A DNA stretch of 64,000 nt from Asanoa iriomotensis (GCF_016862515.1 NZ_BONC01000019.1:1-64000); one strand, 5' to 3'; positions 37,188 through 45,784 are shown, counted from the stretch's first letter. Made by a program: numbers and translations. Notes: generated by a model not told the origin, from the letters alone.

Positions 37188-38141
37188 ATGGGCAACCAGC
37201 GGTCCATCACTGTCAACGGTGACCTGGGAAGTGGCAAGAGCACCGTCTCGGTAGGGCTTTCGGAGCGCCTGCACCTGCGCCGGATCAGCGTCGGCGATCT
37301 CTACCGTGAGATGGCCCGCGAGCGGGGGATGACCGCCCTGCAGCTCAACCTGCACGCGGAGCTCGACGACGTGATCGACGGGACCGTCGACTCGATGCAG
37401 CGCGAGATCGCCGAATCGGGTCAGCGGGTCATCATGGACAGCCGCCTGGCCTGGTTCTTCTTCACCGAGGGCTTCAAGATTCACCTGATCACCGACCCGA
37501 CCGTGGCGGCCCGCCGGGTGCTCGGGCGGCCGGCCAACGAGGTCGAGAACTACGCCACGCTGGAAGAGGCCAAGGACCAGCTGCGCAGCCGCAGCGAGAG
37601 CGAGCGCCAGCGGTTCCTCACCCGGTACCACGCCGACAAGCACGCGCTGCGCAACTACGACCTGGTGCTGGACACCACCCGGGCCCGGCCCGAGGAGGTC
37701 GTCGAGATGGCGGTCGCCGCGGTCGAGGGCCGACTGGGCGCCGAGATCCTCGCCGGCAGCCCGCCGCTGCTGCTGCTCGACCCCGCGCGCATCTACCCGA
37801 CGGGTGACATCGGCGCGCTGCGCGGGATGTCCGACGACGACGCCGCCGGGCTCGCGGGGCCGGACGCTCTCGAGCCGATCTCCATCGGGTACGCGGACTC
37901 GCGGTTCTTCGTCGTCGACGGTCACCGCCGGCTGAGCGCGGCGCTGCGGGCGGGGTTCCGGCTGGTCGCGGGCACGCTGCTGGCACAGGACAACGACCCG
38001 GTGGTCGGCGGGCTGACGGCCCGCGAGTTCTTCGCCTCGACGGTGACGATGAGCAAGGTGTACGACTGGCAGGAAGCGCACGGCACCGAGCTGGAGATGC
38101 CGGCACACGCCCTGGGCGACCCGGCGCCGGCGCACAACTGA
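37188..38141 (+). CDS. NMP-kinase-like P-loop protein with ParB-like C-terminal motif
   Basis: The product is 317 residues. Residues 1-180 resemble cytidylate kinase: Walker A GDLGSGKST (11-19), ISVGDLYREMARERG, VIMDSRLAWFF and TDPTVAARR. The C-terminal 130 residues are not part of that family; VDGHRRLSAAL at 243-253 recalls the ParB/Srx superfamily GHRR box. A fusion of nucleotide kinase with a ParB-like module is my inference. The ATG has GAGGATCGAGG upstream. The 5' region (37110-37180) is unusually AT-rich and includes TAAAAT at 37117-37122. Confidence 0.65.
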   Translation: MGNQRSITVNGDLGSGKSTVSVGLSERLHLRRISVGDLYREMARERGMTALQLNLHAELDDVIDGTVDSMQREIAESGQRVIMDSRLAWFFFTEGFKIHLITDPTVAARRVLGRPANEVENYATLEEAKDQLRSRSESERQRFLTRYHADKHALRNYDLVLDTTRARPEEVVEMAVAAVEGRLGAEILAGSPPLLLLDPARIYPTGDIGALRGMSDDDAAGLAGPDALEPISIGYADSRFFVVDGHRRLSAALRAGFRLVAGTLLAQDNDPVVGGLTAREFFASTVTMSKVYDWQEAHGTELEMPAHALGDPAPAHN

Positions 38142-38161
38142 TTCCTGTCGTACGCGACATC

Positions 38162-38167
38162 TAAGGT
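38162..38167 (+). promoter_or_regulatory. -10 element of leaderless dinB-like transcript
   Basis: TAAGGT fits TANNNT and ends 7 bases before the ATG at 38175. An inverted repeat TGTCG-TACG-CGACA lies just upstream at 38146-38159 and could be an operator. The AAGG part could alternatively serve as a Shine-Dalgarno sequence. Confidence 0.4.
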
Positions 38168-38174
38168 GCTTGGC

Positions 38175-38657
38175 ATGACTGAGCGTGCCGACCTGCTGGC
38201 CTCCCTGCAGCGTCACCGTGGGTTCTTGCTGTTCACCGTGCGCGGGCTGAGCGACGAACAGGCGCGCCTGACCCCGACCGCGAGCGCGCTGTGCCTGGGC
38301 GGGCTGCTACGCCACGTCGCCACGACCGAGCGCAGCTGGTGCGCGTTCGCGGCCGGCGGCGCCGAGGGCATGTCGCAGGTCGAGGTCGACTGGGCGACCG
38401 GTTTCGCCATGCCCGCGGGCGCGACGCTGGCCGACATGATCGCCGACTTCGAGGCGGCCGGGGCCGACACAGACGCGCTGGTGGAGAAGCTCGACCTCGA
38501 CGCGGCACACGAGCTACCCAAGGCGCCCTGGTTCGAGCCGGGCGCCTCCTGGTCGGTCCGCCGCGTGTTCCTGCACCTGATCGCCGAGATCTCCCAGCAC
38601 GCGGGCCACGCCGACATCATCCGCGAGACCATCGACGGCCAGAAGACCATGGGCTGA
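38175..38657 (+). CDS. DinB/DUF664 family protein
   Basis: The product is 160 residues, a four-helix DinB-like bundle. Metal-binding histidines are expected in LGGLLRHVATTERSW and in HLIAEISQHAGHADIIRE, both present. Members include bacillithiol- or mycothiol-dependent transferases, and the function here is unknown. An in-frame GTG at 38166 is possible but the ATG fits promoter spacing better. The stop TGA is directly followed by the GTG of the next gene. Confidence 0.82.
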   Translation: MTERADLLASLQRHRGFLLFTVRGLSDEQARLTPTASALCLGGLLRHVATTERSWCAFAAGGAEGMSQVEVDWATGFAMPAGATLADMIADFEAAGADTDALVEKLDLDAAHELPKAPWFEPGASWSVRRVFLHLIAEISQHAGHADIIRETIDGQKTMG

Positions 38658-39815
38658 GTGGAGCGCGAGGTCTTCGCGGCGCGGTTCGCGGCTGCCGCCG
38701 AGCGGGCCCGTGCGGTGGCTCGACCAATGGTCATCGAGGAGCTGCCTGAGCCGTTGACCTTCCGTCTGCGGCTCAACCAGTCCTATGACGTCGGTCCGCC
38801 ACGGGTCGGCGAGGTGCGCTTTCCGGAGGACGGCTCTCCCGATCGTGCGGCGGCGCTGCACCGGTGTGACGCCGACACGGTCGTCGCCGAGCTGTGGCGG
38901 GCCGGCCGGGTGCCGGAGTGGGTCAACCTGGCCGTCGTCAGCGAAGACGGCGGGTCGACGGTGGTGGAGGTGCTGTCCTGCGGTCGGTTCAGGCCGGACG
39001 ACGCCGTGCTGCACGTGCTCAGTCCGGTGTTGCCGCCGGAGCGTGACGGCCGGCCGTTCAGCATCCATCAACGCTTCGAGTGCTGGGACCAGGCCGACGT
39101 CGACCAGTTGGCCGACGTCGGCGATCAGGTGTGGTCGCTCGACGTCGTGGGCGGCTCGCTGCCAGGCCTGCCCGACCTGCCCAACCTCGAGATCCTCGCG
39201 CACCATGCGGGCGTGCGTTCCCTGGCCGGCTTCGGCCGGTTCCCACGGTTGCGCCTCCTGCGGCTCGCTGCGGCGGACGAGTTCGTCGTGGACGCCACGG
39301 GCGGTCCGGTGCCCGCGCTCACCAACCTCCGGATCACCAATCTGCCTGACCGGCCATGGGGCCACGAGTCCCTGGCCGACCTCGCACCGACGCTGGCCGA
39401 GCTGGACCTGCACGGCGTTGCGACGCTCTGGCTGGGGCCGTTCGCGCCGTCGATCCGCAGGATCACCCTGGCCGCCGCCACCGTTGCCGGGCCGGTCGCC
39501 TTTAAGCCCGGTCTCGACAGCCTGGCCATCCATCTCGACGGGGCGACCGACGCCGAGCTCGCCGCGCTCCTCGCCGGCGTGGTGCGGCCCGACTCGCTGA
39601 GTCTGCGCGGCACACGCCTGTGCGACGAGACCCTGGCCGCCGCCGCGCGCTGCGAGCCGCGCCGCCTCGACCTGGTCGGCACGGGCGTCGACGCGGCGAC
39701 GCTGGAGCGATTCAGGGCTGTGCACCCCGGACTCGTCGCCTATCCACGGTCGGCGGGCGAGCGGACGACGACCGGCGCCGGCTACGACGCGTATATGCTC
39801 GGCGCCGATGACTGA
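38658..39815 (+). CDS. Leucine-rich-repeat-like hypothetical protein
   Basis: The product is 385 residues. The first 120 residues form an unrecognised alpha/beta part. From about 155 to 340 there are irregular Leu-rich units (LPDLPNLEILAHHAG, FPRLRLLRLAAADE, LTNLRITNLPD, LAELDLHGVATL, DSLSLRGTRL) of 20-25 residues, consistent with a short LRR solenoid. No signal peptide or membrane helix is seen, so it is probably cytoplasmic. The GTG starts at the base after the DinB stop, and its own end overlaps the aroB ATG by 8 bases, so aroB expression runs through this gene. Confidence 0.7.
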   Translation: MEREVFAARFAAAAERARAVARPMVIEELPEPLTFRLRLNQSYDVGPPRVGEVRFPEDGSPDRAAALHRCDADTVVAELWRAGRVPEWVNLAVVSEDGGSTVVEVLSCGRFRPDDAVLHVLSPVLPPERDGRPFSIHQRFECWDQADVDQLADVGDQVWSLDVVGGSLPGLPDLPNLEILAHHAGVRSLAGFGRFPRLRLLRLAAADEFVVDATGGPVPALTNLRITNLPDRPWGHESLADLAPTLAELDLHGVATLWLGPFAPSIRRITLAAATVAGPVAFKPGLDSLAIHLDGATDAELAALLAGVVRPDSLSLRGTRLCDETLAAAARCEPRRLDLVGTGVDAATLERFRAVHPGLVAYPRSAGERTTTGAGYDAYMLGADD

Positions 39816-40884
39816 GATCACCCGCATTCCGGTCGGTGGTGAGCAGGCCTACGACGTGGTCGTCGGGCGCGGGCTCACCGACCAGATCGCCGCGCTGTTG
39901 CCAGGCGCCGATCGGGTCGCCGTGCTCGCCTCCGCGCCGCTGACGGCGCGCGCCGACGACGTCTCGGCCGCGTTGGCCGCTGACGGGCGCGTCGTGACGC
40001 GCATCGAGCTTCCGGACGCGGAAAGCGGCAAGACGATCGAGACCGCCGCCGCGTGCTGGGACCGGCTCGGTGCGGCCGGGTTCACCCGATCCGACGCGGT
40101 GGTGGCGGTGGGCGGCGGTGCCGCGACCGACCTCGGTGGATACGTCGCCGCGGCGTGGCTGCGCGGCGTGCGCTGGGTGCCGGTGCCGACATCGCTGCTC
40201 GGCATGGTCGACGCGGCGGTCGGCGGCAAGACCGGCATCAACACCGCGGCGGGCAAGAACCTGGTCGGCGCATTCCACCCGCCGGCGGGGGTGCTCTGCG
40301 ATCTGGACACGCTCGACTCGCTGCCGCCCGCGGACCTGACCGCCGGCCTGGCCGAGGTGGTCAAGTGCGGCTTCATCGCGGAGCCGGCGATCCTCGACCT
40401 GATCGAGCGGGATCCGCGTCTGGCCGCGGACCCGGCGGGCCCTGCGGTGCGTACTCTCATCGAGCTCGCGATCCGGGTGAAGGCCGACGTGGTCGGCGGC
40501 GACCTCAAGGAGTCGGGCCGGCGCGAGATCCTGAACTACGGGCACACCCTGGCGCACGCGATCGAGAAGGTCGAGCACTACACCTGGCGGCACGGCGACG
40601 CGGTCGCGGTCGGGCTGGTCTACGCGGCCGAGCTCAGCCACCGCGCCGGCCGCCTGGACGCCGCCACCACGGCCCGGCACCGCACGATCCTGACGGAGCT
40701 GGGCCTGCCGACGACCTACGCCGCCGAGGCGTGGCCGGACCTGCTGGCCACGATGCGCGTCGACAAGAAGGCCCGCGGCTCGCGCCTGCGCTTCATCGTC
40801 CTGGACTCCCTGGCCGAGACGGACGTCCTCGACGGCCCGACCGACGACCTGCTCGCGGACGCCTTCACCGCCGTCGCTGCCTGA
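39808..40884 (+). CDS. aroB: 3-dehydroquinate synthase
   Basis: AroB makes 3-dehydroquinate from DAHP using NAD+ and a divalent metal. The product is 358 residues. The NAD-binding GGGAATDLGGYVAA and VPTSLLGMVDAAVGGKTGIN are canonical, as are the metal ligands in LAEVVKCG and GHTLAHAIE. It is separated from aroK by five unrelated genes. No aroQ follows, although in many actinobacteria aroQ lies between aroB and efp. Confidence 0.96.
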   Translation: MTEITRIPVGGEQAYDVVVGRGLTDQIAALLPGADRVAVLASAPLTARADDVSAALAADGRVVTRIELPDAESGKTIETAAACWDRLGAAGFTRSDAVVAVGGGAATDLGGYVAAAWLRGVRWVPVPTSLLGMVDAAVGGKTGINTAAGKNLVGAFHPPAGVLCDLDTLDSLPPADLTAGLAEVVKCGFIAEPAILDLIERDPRLAADPAGPAVRTLIELAIRVKADVVGGDLKESGRREILNYGHTLAHAIEKVEHYTWRHGDAVAVGLVYAAELSHRAGRLDAATTARHRTILTELGLPTTYAAEAWPDLLATMRVDKKARGSRLRFIVLDSLAETDVLDGPTDDLLADAFTAVAA

Positions 40885-41088
40885 TCAGGGAGCGGGACCG
40901 CAATCGCGCGCCTTGGTCGTGCGGGGCGAAAGGACCTGGGTGGCGATGGTCCGAGTAAGAGCGCGGGCTTCCTCATCGCCGCTTCGGTGTTTGCTGGTGC
41001 TGTTTCGAGCCCGTCGCGTGCTGTTCATGGCCCTGTCCAGCCGAGGCCGCGTCGGGAGTGGACCGCGCGCCAGCACGGGCTTTGGCGC
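40885..41088. other. Intergenic region between convergent genes
   Basis: No gene is recognised between the aroB stop and the convergent gene ending at 41089. I saw no strong terminator stem. Confidence 0.45.
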
Positions 41089-41409
41089 TCACGCTGGGTT
41101 GTTGGACTCCAGCACGAGACGGGCCACCGTGCGGCAGGTCGCGAAGTAGGCGTGGTCCGGCTCCTGCGTCAGCAGCGGGAGCACGCGGTCCAGGTCGTCG
41201 AGGCAGCTGGCGAGGATCTGCCAGCGTTTGGTGTCCAGCGCGCCGCCGTTCGCCAGCCAGGTGTGGACGCATCCGGCGACGTTCGCGTCGAGCAGGATCA
41301 TGCTGACGCCGGCCACGTCCGCGGGGCGCATTTCACGCGGATACGGCATCGCGCGATATCGCGCGTAAAGGTGTCGCACTTCGTCCACGCGGTCGAGGTC
41401 GGCGGTCAC
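41089..41409 (-). CDS. Conserved hypothetical protein
   Basis: The product is 106 residues from a GTG at 41409. It is predicted helical and cytoplasmic, with a distinctive core LDANVAGCVHTWLANGG and CLDDLDRVLPLL. Similar short proteins are common in actinobacteria without a known function. Its start lies exactly at the edge of a duplicated segment (see the pseudogene fragment at 41418-41524), so its upstream region is derived from the tail of a mannosyltransferase gene. Confidence 0.65.
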   Translation of the reverse strand: MTADLDRVDEVRHLYARYRAMPYPREMRPADVAGVSMILLDANVAGCVHTWLANGGALDTKRWQILASCLDDLDRVLPLLTQEPDHAYFATCRTVARLVLESNNPA

Positions 41410-41417
41410 CTACACGA

Positions 41418-41524
41418 TTATCGGGCCGCCAACTCCGCGGTCGGTGCCCTGGCCGGCGCGAGCGGTTCGGCCGACTCCGGCACGCGGATCCGGAGGAGGC
41501 CAGTAAGGGCCAGATCGATCCATA
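41418..41524 (-). pseudogene. Fragment of GT87 mannosyltransferase C-terminus
   Basis: The minus-strand reading gives VWIDLALTGLLRIRVPESAEP...APTAELAAR then TAA. This matches, with few changes and one short deletion, the last 40 residues of the intact gene at 41585-42709 (VWIALALLALLPISAPEPAEP...PTADLVAR then TAA). The match continues past both stops (TAATCGTG). Upstream of the fragment the frame is closed by TGA. It is a duplicated tail left from a lost or rearranged second copy. Confidence 0.8.
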
Positions 41525-41584
41525 CGTCCGCCCTTCGTCATACTGCGCTCGTGCGCGGCAGGACGGGCGCGTTCACCTTCACGA

Positions 41585-42709
41585 TTATCGGGCGACCAAG
41601 TCCGCGGTCGGCGGTTGGGACGGCGCGAGCGGTTGGGTGGGCTCGGCCGGCTCCGGCGCGCTGATCGGGAGCAAGGCCAGTAGGGCCAGGGCGATCCAGA
41701 CATACAGGTTGCTGCCCAGGACCGCCGCGAGGGATGGGCCGCCGTCTGCCCACAGCCAGACCGCGCTCGTGCACAGCAGGACGTAGGCCGCGATCACCCA
41801 CAGGCGCGCGCGGCCCGTGCGCCACGCCAGGTAGAGGGCCGGCAGGAGCCAGACCAGGTGGTGGACCCAGGTCACCGGGCTGATCAGGCAGGTGGTCACC
41901 CCGGTCAGGGCGAAGCCCGTGACGTGGTCGCCAGCTGACGCCGCGCGGCGGGCTCGGAAGATCCACAATGCACAGATGGCCAGGACCGCCAGGGCCCAGC
42001 ACCAACCGGGCAGGCCCGCGCGGGCGATGACGCCGCGTAGGGACTGGTTCGAGACGTAGGCCAGGTCGCCCACCCGGCCCGTGTTCCACAGGGCCTCGGT
42101 CCAGAAGGTGCGGGACGCGGTGGGGGAGATGGCGGCGGCCAGGAGGGTGGCGGCCGCGACCGTCGTCACTGACAAGAGAAGAGCCTGCCAGCGGCGGGCC
42201 AGGGCCAGGTAGACGACGAACAGGCCCGGCGTCAGCTTGACCGCCGTCGCCACGCCGATGCCCACGCCCGCGCGGGGGCCGCGGCGCAGGTCCCACCAGA
42301 CCAGCGCCAGCAGCACCAGGTTGACCTGGCCGAAGCTGACCGTGTCGCGGACGGGGGCCAGGAAGACGCACAGCAGCGCCACCAGCAGCCACGGGCGCAG
42401 GCCCGGGCCGATCAGCCAGCGGATCACCAGGCCGCCGGCGATCACGTTGACCACGATGCTCACCGCGATCACCGTGTGCCACGGAAGCGGGGCCAGCGGC
42501 GTCATCAGCACCGCCGCGAACGGGGGATAGGTGAACCCGTACACCGTGCCCGGCCGCAGGTAGCTGTATAGCTCGCCACCGGAGAGCCAGTGCTGCACCG
42601 CTCCGTAGTAGACGCCCACGTCGAAGAAGCCGCGGCGGCCCGGCACGACGATGACCCACAGCACCGCGAGCACGGCCAGGACCCACAGAGTCCGGCGGGA
42701 CGCGGTCAT
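41585..42709 (-). CDS. GT87-family alpha-mannosyltransferase, polytopic membrane protein
   Basis: The product is 374 residues with about nine hydrophobic helices. The first external loop, GFFDVGVYYGAVQHWLSGG, carries the conserved Asp of GT-C enzymes, followed by YGFTYPPFAAVLMTPLA. GT87 enzymes use polyprenyl-phosphate mannose to extend phosphatidylinositol mannosides or lipomannan in actinobacteria. The ATG overlaps the mptB stop as ATGA, so both are translated together. The last 25 residues are Pro-rich. A second, broken copy of the gene end lies just downstream. Confidence 0.82.
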   Translation of the reverse strand: MTASRRTLWVLAVLAVLWVIVVPGRRGFFDVGVYYGAVQHWLSGGELYSYLRPGTVYGFTYPPFAAVLMTPLAPLPWHTVIAVSIVVNVIAGGLVIRWLIGPGLRPWLLVALLCVFLAPVRDTVSFGQVNLVLLALVWWDLRRGPRAGVGIGVATAVKLTPGLFVVYLALARRWQALLLSVTTVAAATLLAAAISPTASRTFWTEALWNTGRVGDLAYVSNQSLRGVIARAGLPGWCWALAVLAICALWIFRARRAASAGDHVTGFALTGVTTCLISPVTWVHHLVWLLPALYLAWRTGRARLWVIAAYVLLCTSAVWLWADGGPSLAAVLGSNLYVWIALALLALLPISAPEPAEPTQPLAPSQPPTADLVAR

Positions 42710-44139
42710 CGGGCCAGCCCCGGCGCCAGGTCGTCGTCCGGCTGCGTCGCGAAGGCGGTCATCACCAGCAGCGCCACCGCCAGGCAACCGCCGATCACCG
42801 CGAAGCCCAGCGTGCCCGGGTTCGGTGCGAAACCGTCCGGCAGCACCACCATGGCCAGCACCGCGGACGCTGCCGCGGCGACGCGGGCCGCGCGGCCGAA
42901 CGGGGCCGCGGCCGCCAGCGGCACGACCGCCCAGAGCAGGTACCACGGGCGGACCGCCGGGCCGAACACCACGACACCGCCGAGCACCAGGCCCACGCCC
43001 TGCACCGGGCCGACCGTGCGGCGCCGGTGCCAGACCAGCAGGGCCGCCGCCACCGCCGCGCACATGCCGGCCAGGCGCCAGCCCGTCAGCGGCGCGGTGC
43101 CCAGGGACGCGTCCAGCGCCGCCAGCAGCGACTCCGTCGCCCGGCCGAGGGCGCTGGTCAGCGACCAACTGTCCGCCGTGACCGGCGTACGCAGCGCGCC
43201 CACCCAGCCGAATCCGGTGCCGGCGAGCCAGGTCACGCCGACGGCCGTGCCCACCGCCACCAGAGCGGTGGCACCGATGGCCCGCCACTGTGGGACGCCC
43301 CGCCCGGCCCAGATCAGCGCCACCGCGGCCAGCCCGACCGCGACCGGCACCTTGATCAAGGCGGCGAACGTGATCGCCACCGCGCCGAGGGCGGGTCGAC
43401 CGGAGAACGCCGCCAACAGGCCGGCGGCCAGCAGGCCGAGCAGCAGCGCGTCGTTGTGCGCCCCGCCGATCAGATGGAGCAGCACCAGCGGGTTGAGCAC
43501 CGCGAGCCACACCGCCGCCGACGGCGCGACACCGCACCGGCGGGCCAGCGGCGGCAGGCAGACCGCGAGCAGCACGACCCCGCCAAGCGCGACCAGCCGC
43601 ATCAGCAGCACGCCGAGCGTCACGTGCCCGCCGACCAGCGCGGCCACTACCGTGGCCAGCAACAGGAAGCCCGGACCGTACGGCGTCGCCGTGTGCTGCC
43701 AGATCGCCGGCACCTCGGCGCCGAACGGTCCACCGAGGTCCGCCGGCCCGGAGCGGTAGACGTCGAGGCCCGCGCCGACCATCGCGCCCTGTGACAGGTA
43801 GCTGTAGACGTCGCGGCTGAACACCGGCGGCGCGACCAGCAGCGGCGCGGCCCACATCAGCATCGTCGCCAGCAGTTCCTCGACCCGCGGCGGCCGCTGG
43901 CGCACCAGCTTGCCCAGGCGCCACCAGGCGACCACCAGCAGCACGAGCCCGAAGTAGGCGACCGTCACGCCCAGGTTGAACAGGTCGACCGGGAGGTCCG
44001 GCCGCGACAGTGGTCCCGACGACGGCCCGGCGCCGGCACCCAACCCGCCGAGGGCGACGCACATCGTGCCGGCCACACCCCAGGCACGGCACCGCCCCAG
44101 TTGGCCGGCGCCGTGGCTGGCGAGAACCGGCGCGGACAC
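42706..44139 (-). CDS. mptB: Alpha-1,6-mannosyltransferase MptB-like
   Basis: The product is 477 residues with 11-13 hydrophobic segments. The signature SRDVYSYLSQGAMVGAGLDVY is that of the MptA/MptB family, which builds the alpha-1,6 mannan backbone of lipomannan from polyprenyl-phosphomannose; LNPLVLLHLIGGAHNDALLLGL and RPWYLLW are further family marks. I chose the GTG at 44139 over a TTG at 44205 because the latter would cover the efp promoter. MptA and MptB are hard to tell apart from sequence alone. Confidence 0.82.
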   Translation of the reverse strand: MSAPVLASHGAGQLGRCRAWGVAGTMCVALGGLGAGAGPSSGPLSRPDLPVDLFNLGVTVAYFGLVLLVVAWWRLGKLVRQRPPRVEELLATMLMWAAPLLVAPPVFSRDVYSYLSQGAMVGAGLDVYRSGPADLGGPFGAEVPAIWQHTATPYGPGFLLLATVVAALVGGHVTLGVLLMRLVALGGVVLLAVCLPPLARRCGVAPSAAVWLAVLNPLVLLHLIGGAHNDALLLGLLAAGLLAAFSGRPALGAVAITFAALIKVPVAVGLAAVALIWAGRGVPQWRAIGATALVAVGTAVGVTWLAGTGFGWVGALRTPVTADSWSLTSALGRATESLLAALDASLGTAPLTGWRLAGMCAAVAAALLVWHRRRTVGPVQGVGLVLGGVVVFGPAVRPWYLLWAVVPLAAAAPFGRAARVAAAASAVLAMVVLPDGFAPNPGTLGFAVIGGCLAVALLVMTAFATQPDDDLAPGLAR

Positions 44140-44169
44140 CCGAAGAAGATGGCATCCGTTGATGGCCGG

Positions 44170-44175
44170 TAGACT
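44170..44175 (+). promoter_or_regulatory. -10 element for efp-nusB
   Basis: TAGACT matches TANNNT; a start near 44182 would give a 30-base leader with AAGGCAGGAA before the efp ATG. A 5-base inverted repeat (AGACT-CGCAT-AGTCT) overlaps it. No good -35 was found. Confidence 0.4.
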
Positions 44176-44213
44176 CGCATAGTCTGTCCGCTGAGTGAAG
44201 ATCAAGGCAGGAA

Positions 44214-44771
44214 ATGGCCACCACCAACGACCTGAAGAACGGCCTGGTCCTCAACCTCGACGGCGAGCTCTGGTCCGTCGTTGAGTTCCAGCACGTCAAG
44301 CCCGGTAAGGGTGGAGCGTTCGTGCGCACCACGCTCAAGAACGTGCTGTCCGGGAAGGTCGTCGACAAGACCTTCAACGCGGGGACCAAGGTCGATACCG
44401 CGACCGTCGACAAGCGCACGATGCAATACCTCTACGCCGATGGCGAAGATTTCGTCTTCATGGATCTCGACACCTACGACCAGATCCACGTCAGTGGCGG
44501 CACGGTCGGCGAGGCGTCGAACTACCTCCTCCCCGAGGCCGAGGCGATCGTCGCGACCCACGAGGGCGTCCCGCTCTACGTCGAGCTGCCGACCAGCGTC
44601 GTGCTCGAGGTCACCTACACCGAGCCGGGCCTGCAGGGCGACCGCTCGACCGGCGGCAACAAGCCGGCCACCGTCGAGACCGGCGCGACCGTCCAGGTCC
44701 CGCTGTTCATCACCACCGGTGAGAAGATCAAGGTCGACACCCGCGACGGCCGTTACCTCGGCCGCGCCTGA
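44214..44771 (+). CDS. efp: Elongation factor P
   Basis: EF-P relieves ribosome stalling at polyproline stretches, relevant here given the very Pro-rich proteins in this genome. The product is 185 residues with the three-barrel layout. The tip lysine is K32 in [10 protein letters not shown]. No modification gene (epmA, earP or ymfI) is in the window, and actinobacterial EF-P is reported to work with an unmodified lysine loop. The stop overlaps the nusB ATG (TGATG). Confidence 0.96.
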   Translation: MATTNDLKNGLVLNLDGELWSVVEFQHVKPGKGGAFVRTTLKNVLSGKVVDKTFNAGTKVDTATVDKRTMQYLYADGEDFVFMDLDTYDQIHVSGGTVGEASNYLLPEAEAIVATHEGVPLYVELPTSVVLEVTYTEPGLQGDRSTGGNKPATVETGATVQVPLFITTGEKIKVDTRDGRYLGRA

Positions 44772-45205
44772 TGGCGGAGGGCCCCAAGACCTCGATGCCC
44801 GCGCGCCGCAAGGCGCGTAAAAGGGCCCTCGACGTGCTGTTCGAAGCCGATCTGCGGGACCGGCCGCCGACCGACGTCCTCACGGACTACGTCGCGCGGC
44901 TGGAACGCCCGTTGCCCGGCCACCTCGACTACGCCACCGGCCTGGTCAACGGCGTTGCCGCGCACCTCGACCGGATCGACGAGCTGATCGCCAGCTACGC
45001 CGAGGGCTGGACGATCGACCGCATGCCCGTGGTCGACCGCAACCTGGCCCGGATCGCGGTCTACGAGCTGCTCTACGTCGACGAGATCGACGACGCCGTG
45101 GCGATAACGGAGGCGGTCGAGCTGGCCCGGCAGATGTCGACCGACGACAGCCCGCGGTTCCTCAACGGCCTGATCGGCCGGATCGCCGAGTACGCGCCGC
45201 GCTGA
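44771..45205 (+). CDS. nusB: Transcription antitermination factor NusB
   Basis: NusB binds boxA RNA with NusE (S10) to support rRNA transcription. The product is 144 residues, all helical. Hallmarks are RRKARKRALDVLFEAD at the start, DRMPVVDRNLARIAVYELLY and a C-terminal RFLNGLIGRIAE. It follows efp with a one-base overlap. It ends at a strong bidirectional terminator shared with bldD. Confidence 0.95.
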   Translation: MAEGPKTSMPARRKARKRALDVLFEADLRDRPPTDVLTDYVARLERPLPGHLDYATGLVNGVAAHLDRIDELIASYAEGWTIDRMPVVDRNLARIAVYELLYVDEIDDAVAITEAVELARQMSTDDSPRFLNGLIGRIAEYAPR

Positions 45206-45236
45206 CGGCCGAAAACGAAAACAACGACTAAAGCCA

Positions 45237-45282
45237 ACAAGGGCCCCTTCCCACCGCGAAAGCGGCGGACAGGGGCCCTTGT
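45237..45282. terminator. Bidirectional terminator between nusB and bldD
   Basis: ACAAGGGCCCC (45237-45247) and GGGGCCCTTGT (45272-45282) are perfect 11-base arms. Inside lies a second stem, CCGC-GAAA-GCGG (45254-45265), with a GNRA tetraloop. It sits between the convergent stops of nusB and bldD. The left arm with its flanks also resembles the palindromic element inside pyrD. Confidence 0.8.
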
Positions 45283-45295
45283 GGTGACCCAGTTG

Positions 45296-45784
45296 TCAGC
45301 TGGCGAAGAACGCCCGCGGGTCCGCGACGAGGACGCCGTGCTCGTTCAGCCGCTCGATCAGACCCGACGGTGACGAGTCGTAGACGATCGCCAGCGCGCG
45401 AAGGTCGTCCGCGCGGATGGAGAGCACCCGGCCGTTGTAGTCGCCGCGCTGCTGCTGGATGGCGCGCGCGTAACGGGCTACGTAGGCGAGCTCCTCCGAG
45501 GCCTCGTCGTAGAGACGCTCGAGGTCGAGCACGATCTTGTTGGTGGGCTCGTGACGGACACCACTGCCGTCGGGCAGCAGTTCCGAGACCGGAACCCGGT
45601 AGAAGTCGGCGAGCTCGGCAAGGCGGGAGACCGTGACGGCCCGGTCGCCGCGCTCGTAGGAGCCGACGACGACCGCCTTCCAACGGCCGTTCGACTTCTC
45701 CTCCACACCTTGCAGAGACAGGCCCTGCTGTTGGCGGATGGAGCGCAGACGCGCGCCCAACGACTTGGCGTACTCAGAAGCCAT
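45296..45784 (-). CDS. bldD: Developmental regulator BldD
   Basis: BldD is the c-di-GMP-responsive master repressor of sporulation genes in differentiating actinobacteria. The product is 162 residues. Residues 4-68 are an XRE-type helix-turn-helix nearly as in Streptomyces (GRWKAVVVGSYERGDRAVTV). The c-di-GMP signature RxD-X8-RxxD is complete: R113 and D115, then R124 and D127 in RGDYNGRVLSIRADD. The ATG at 45784 has GGGAGAG upstream. Its presence implies a mycelial or sporulating life style. Confidence 0.96.
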   Translation of the reverse strand: MASEYAKSLGARLRSIRQQQGLSLQGVEEKSNGRWKAVVVGSYERGDRAVTVSRLAELADFYRVPVSELLPDGSGVRHEPTNKIVLDLERLYDEASEELAYVARYARAIQQQRGDYNGRVLSIRADDLRALAIVYDSSPSGLIERLNEHGVLVADPRAFFAS

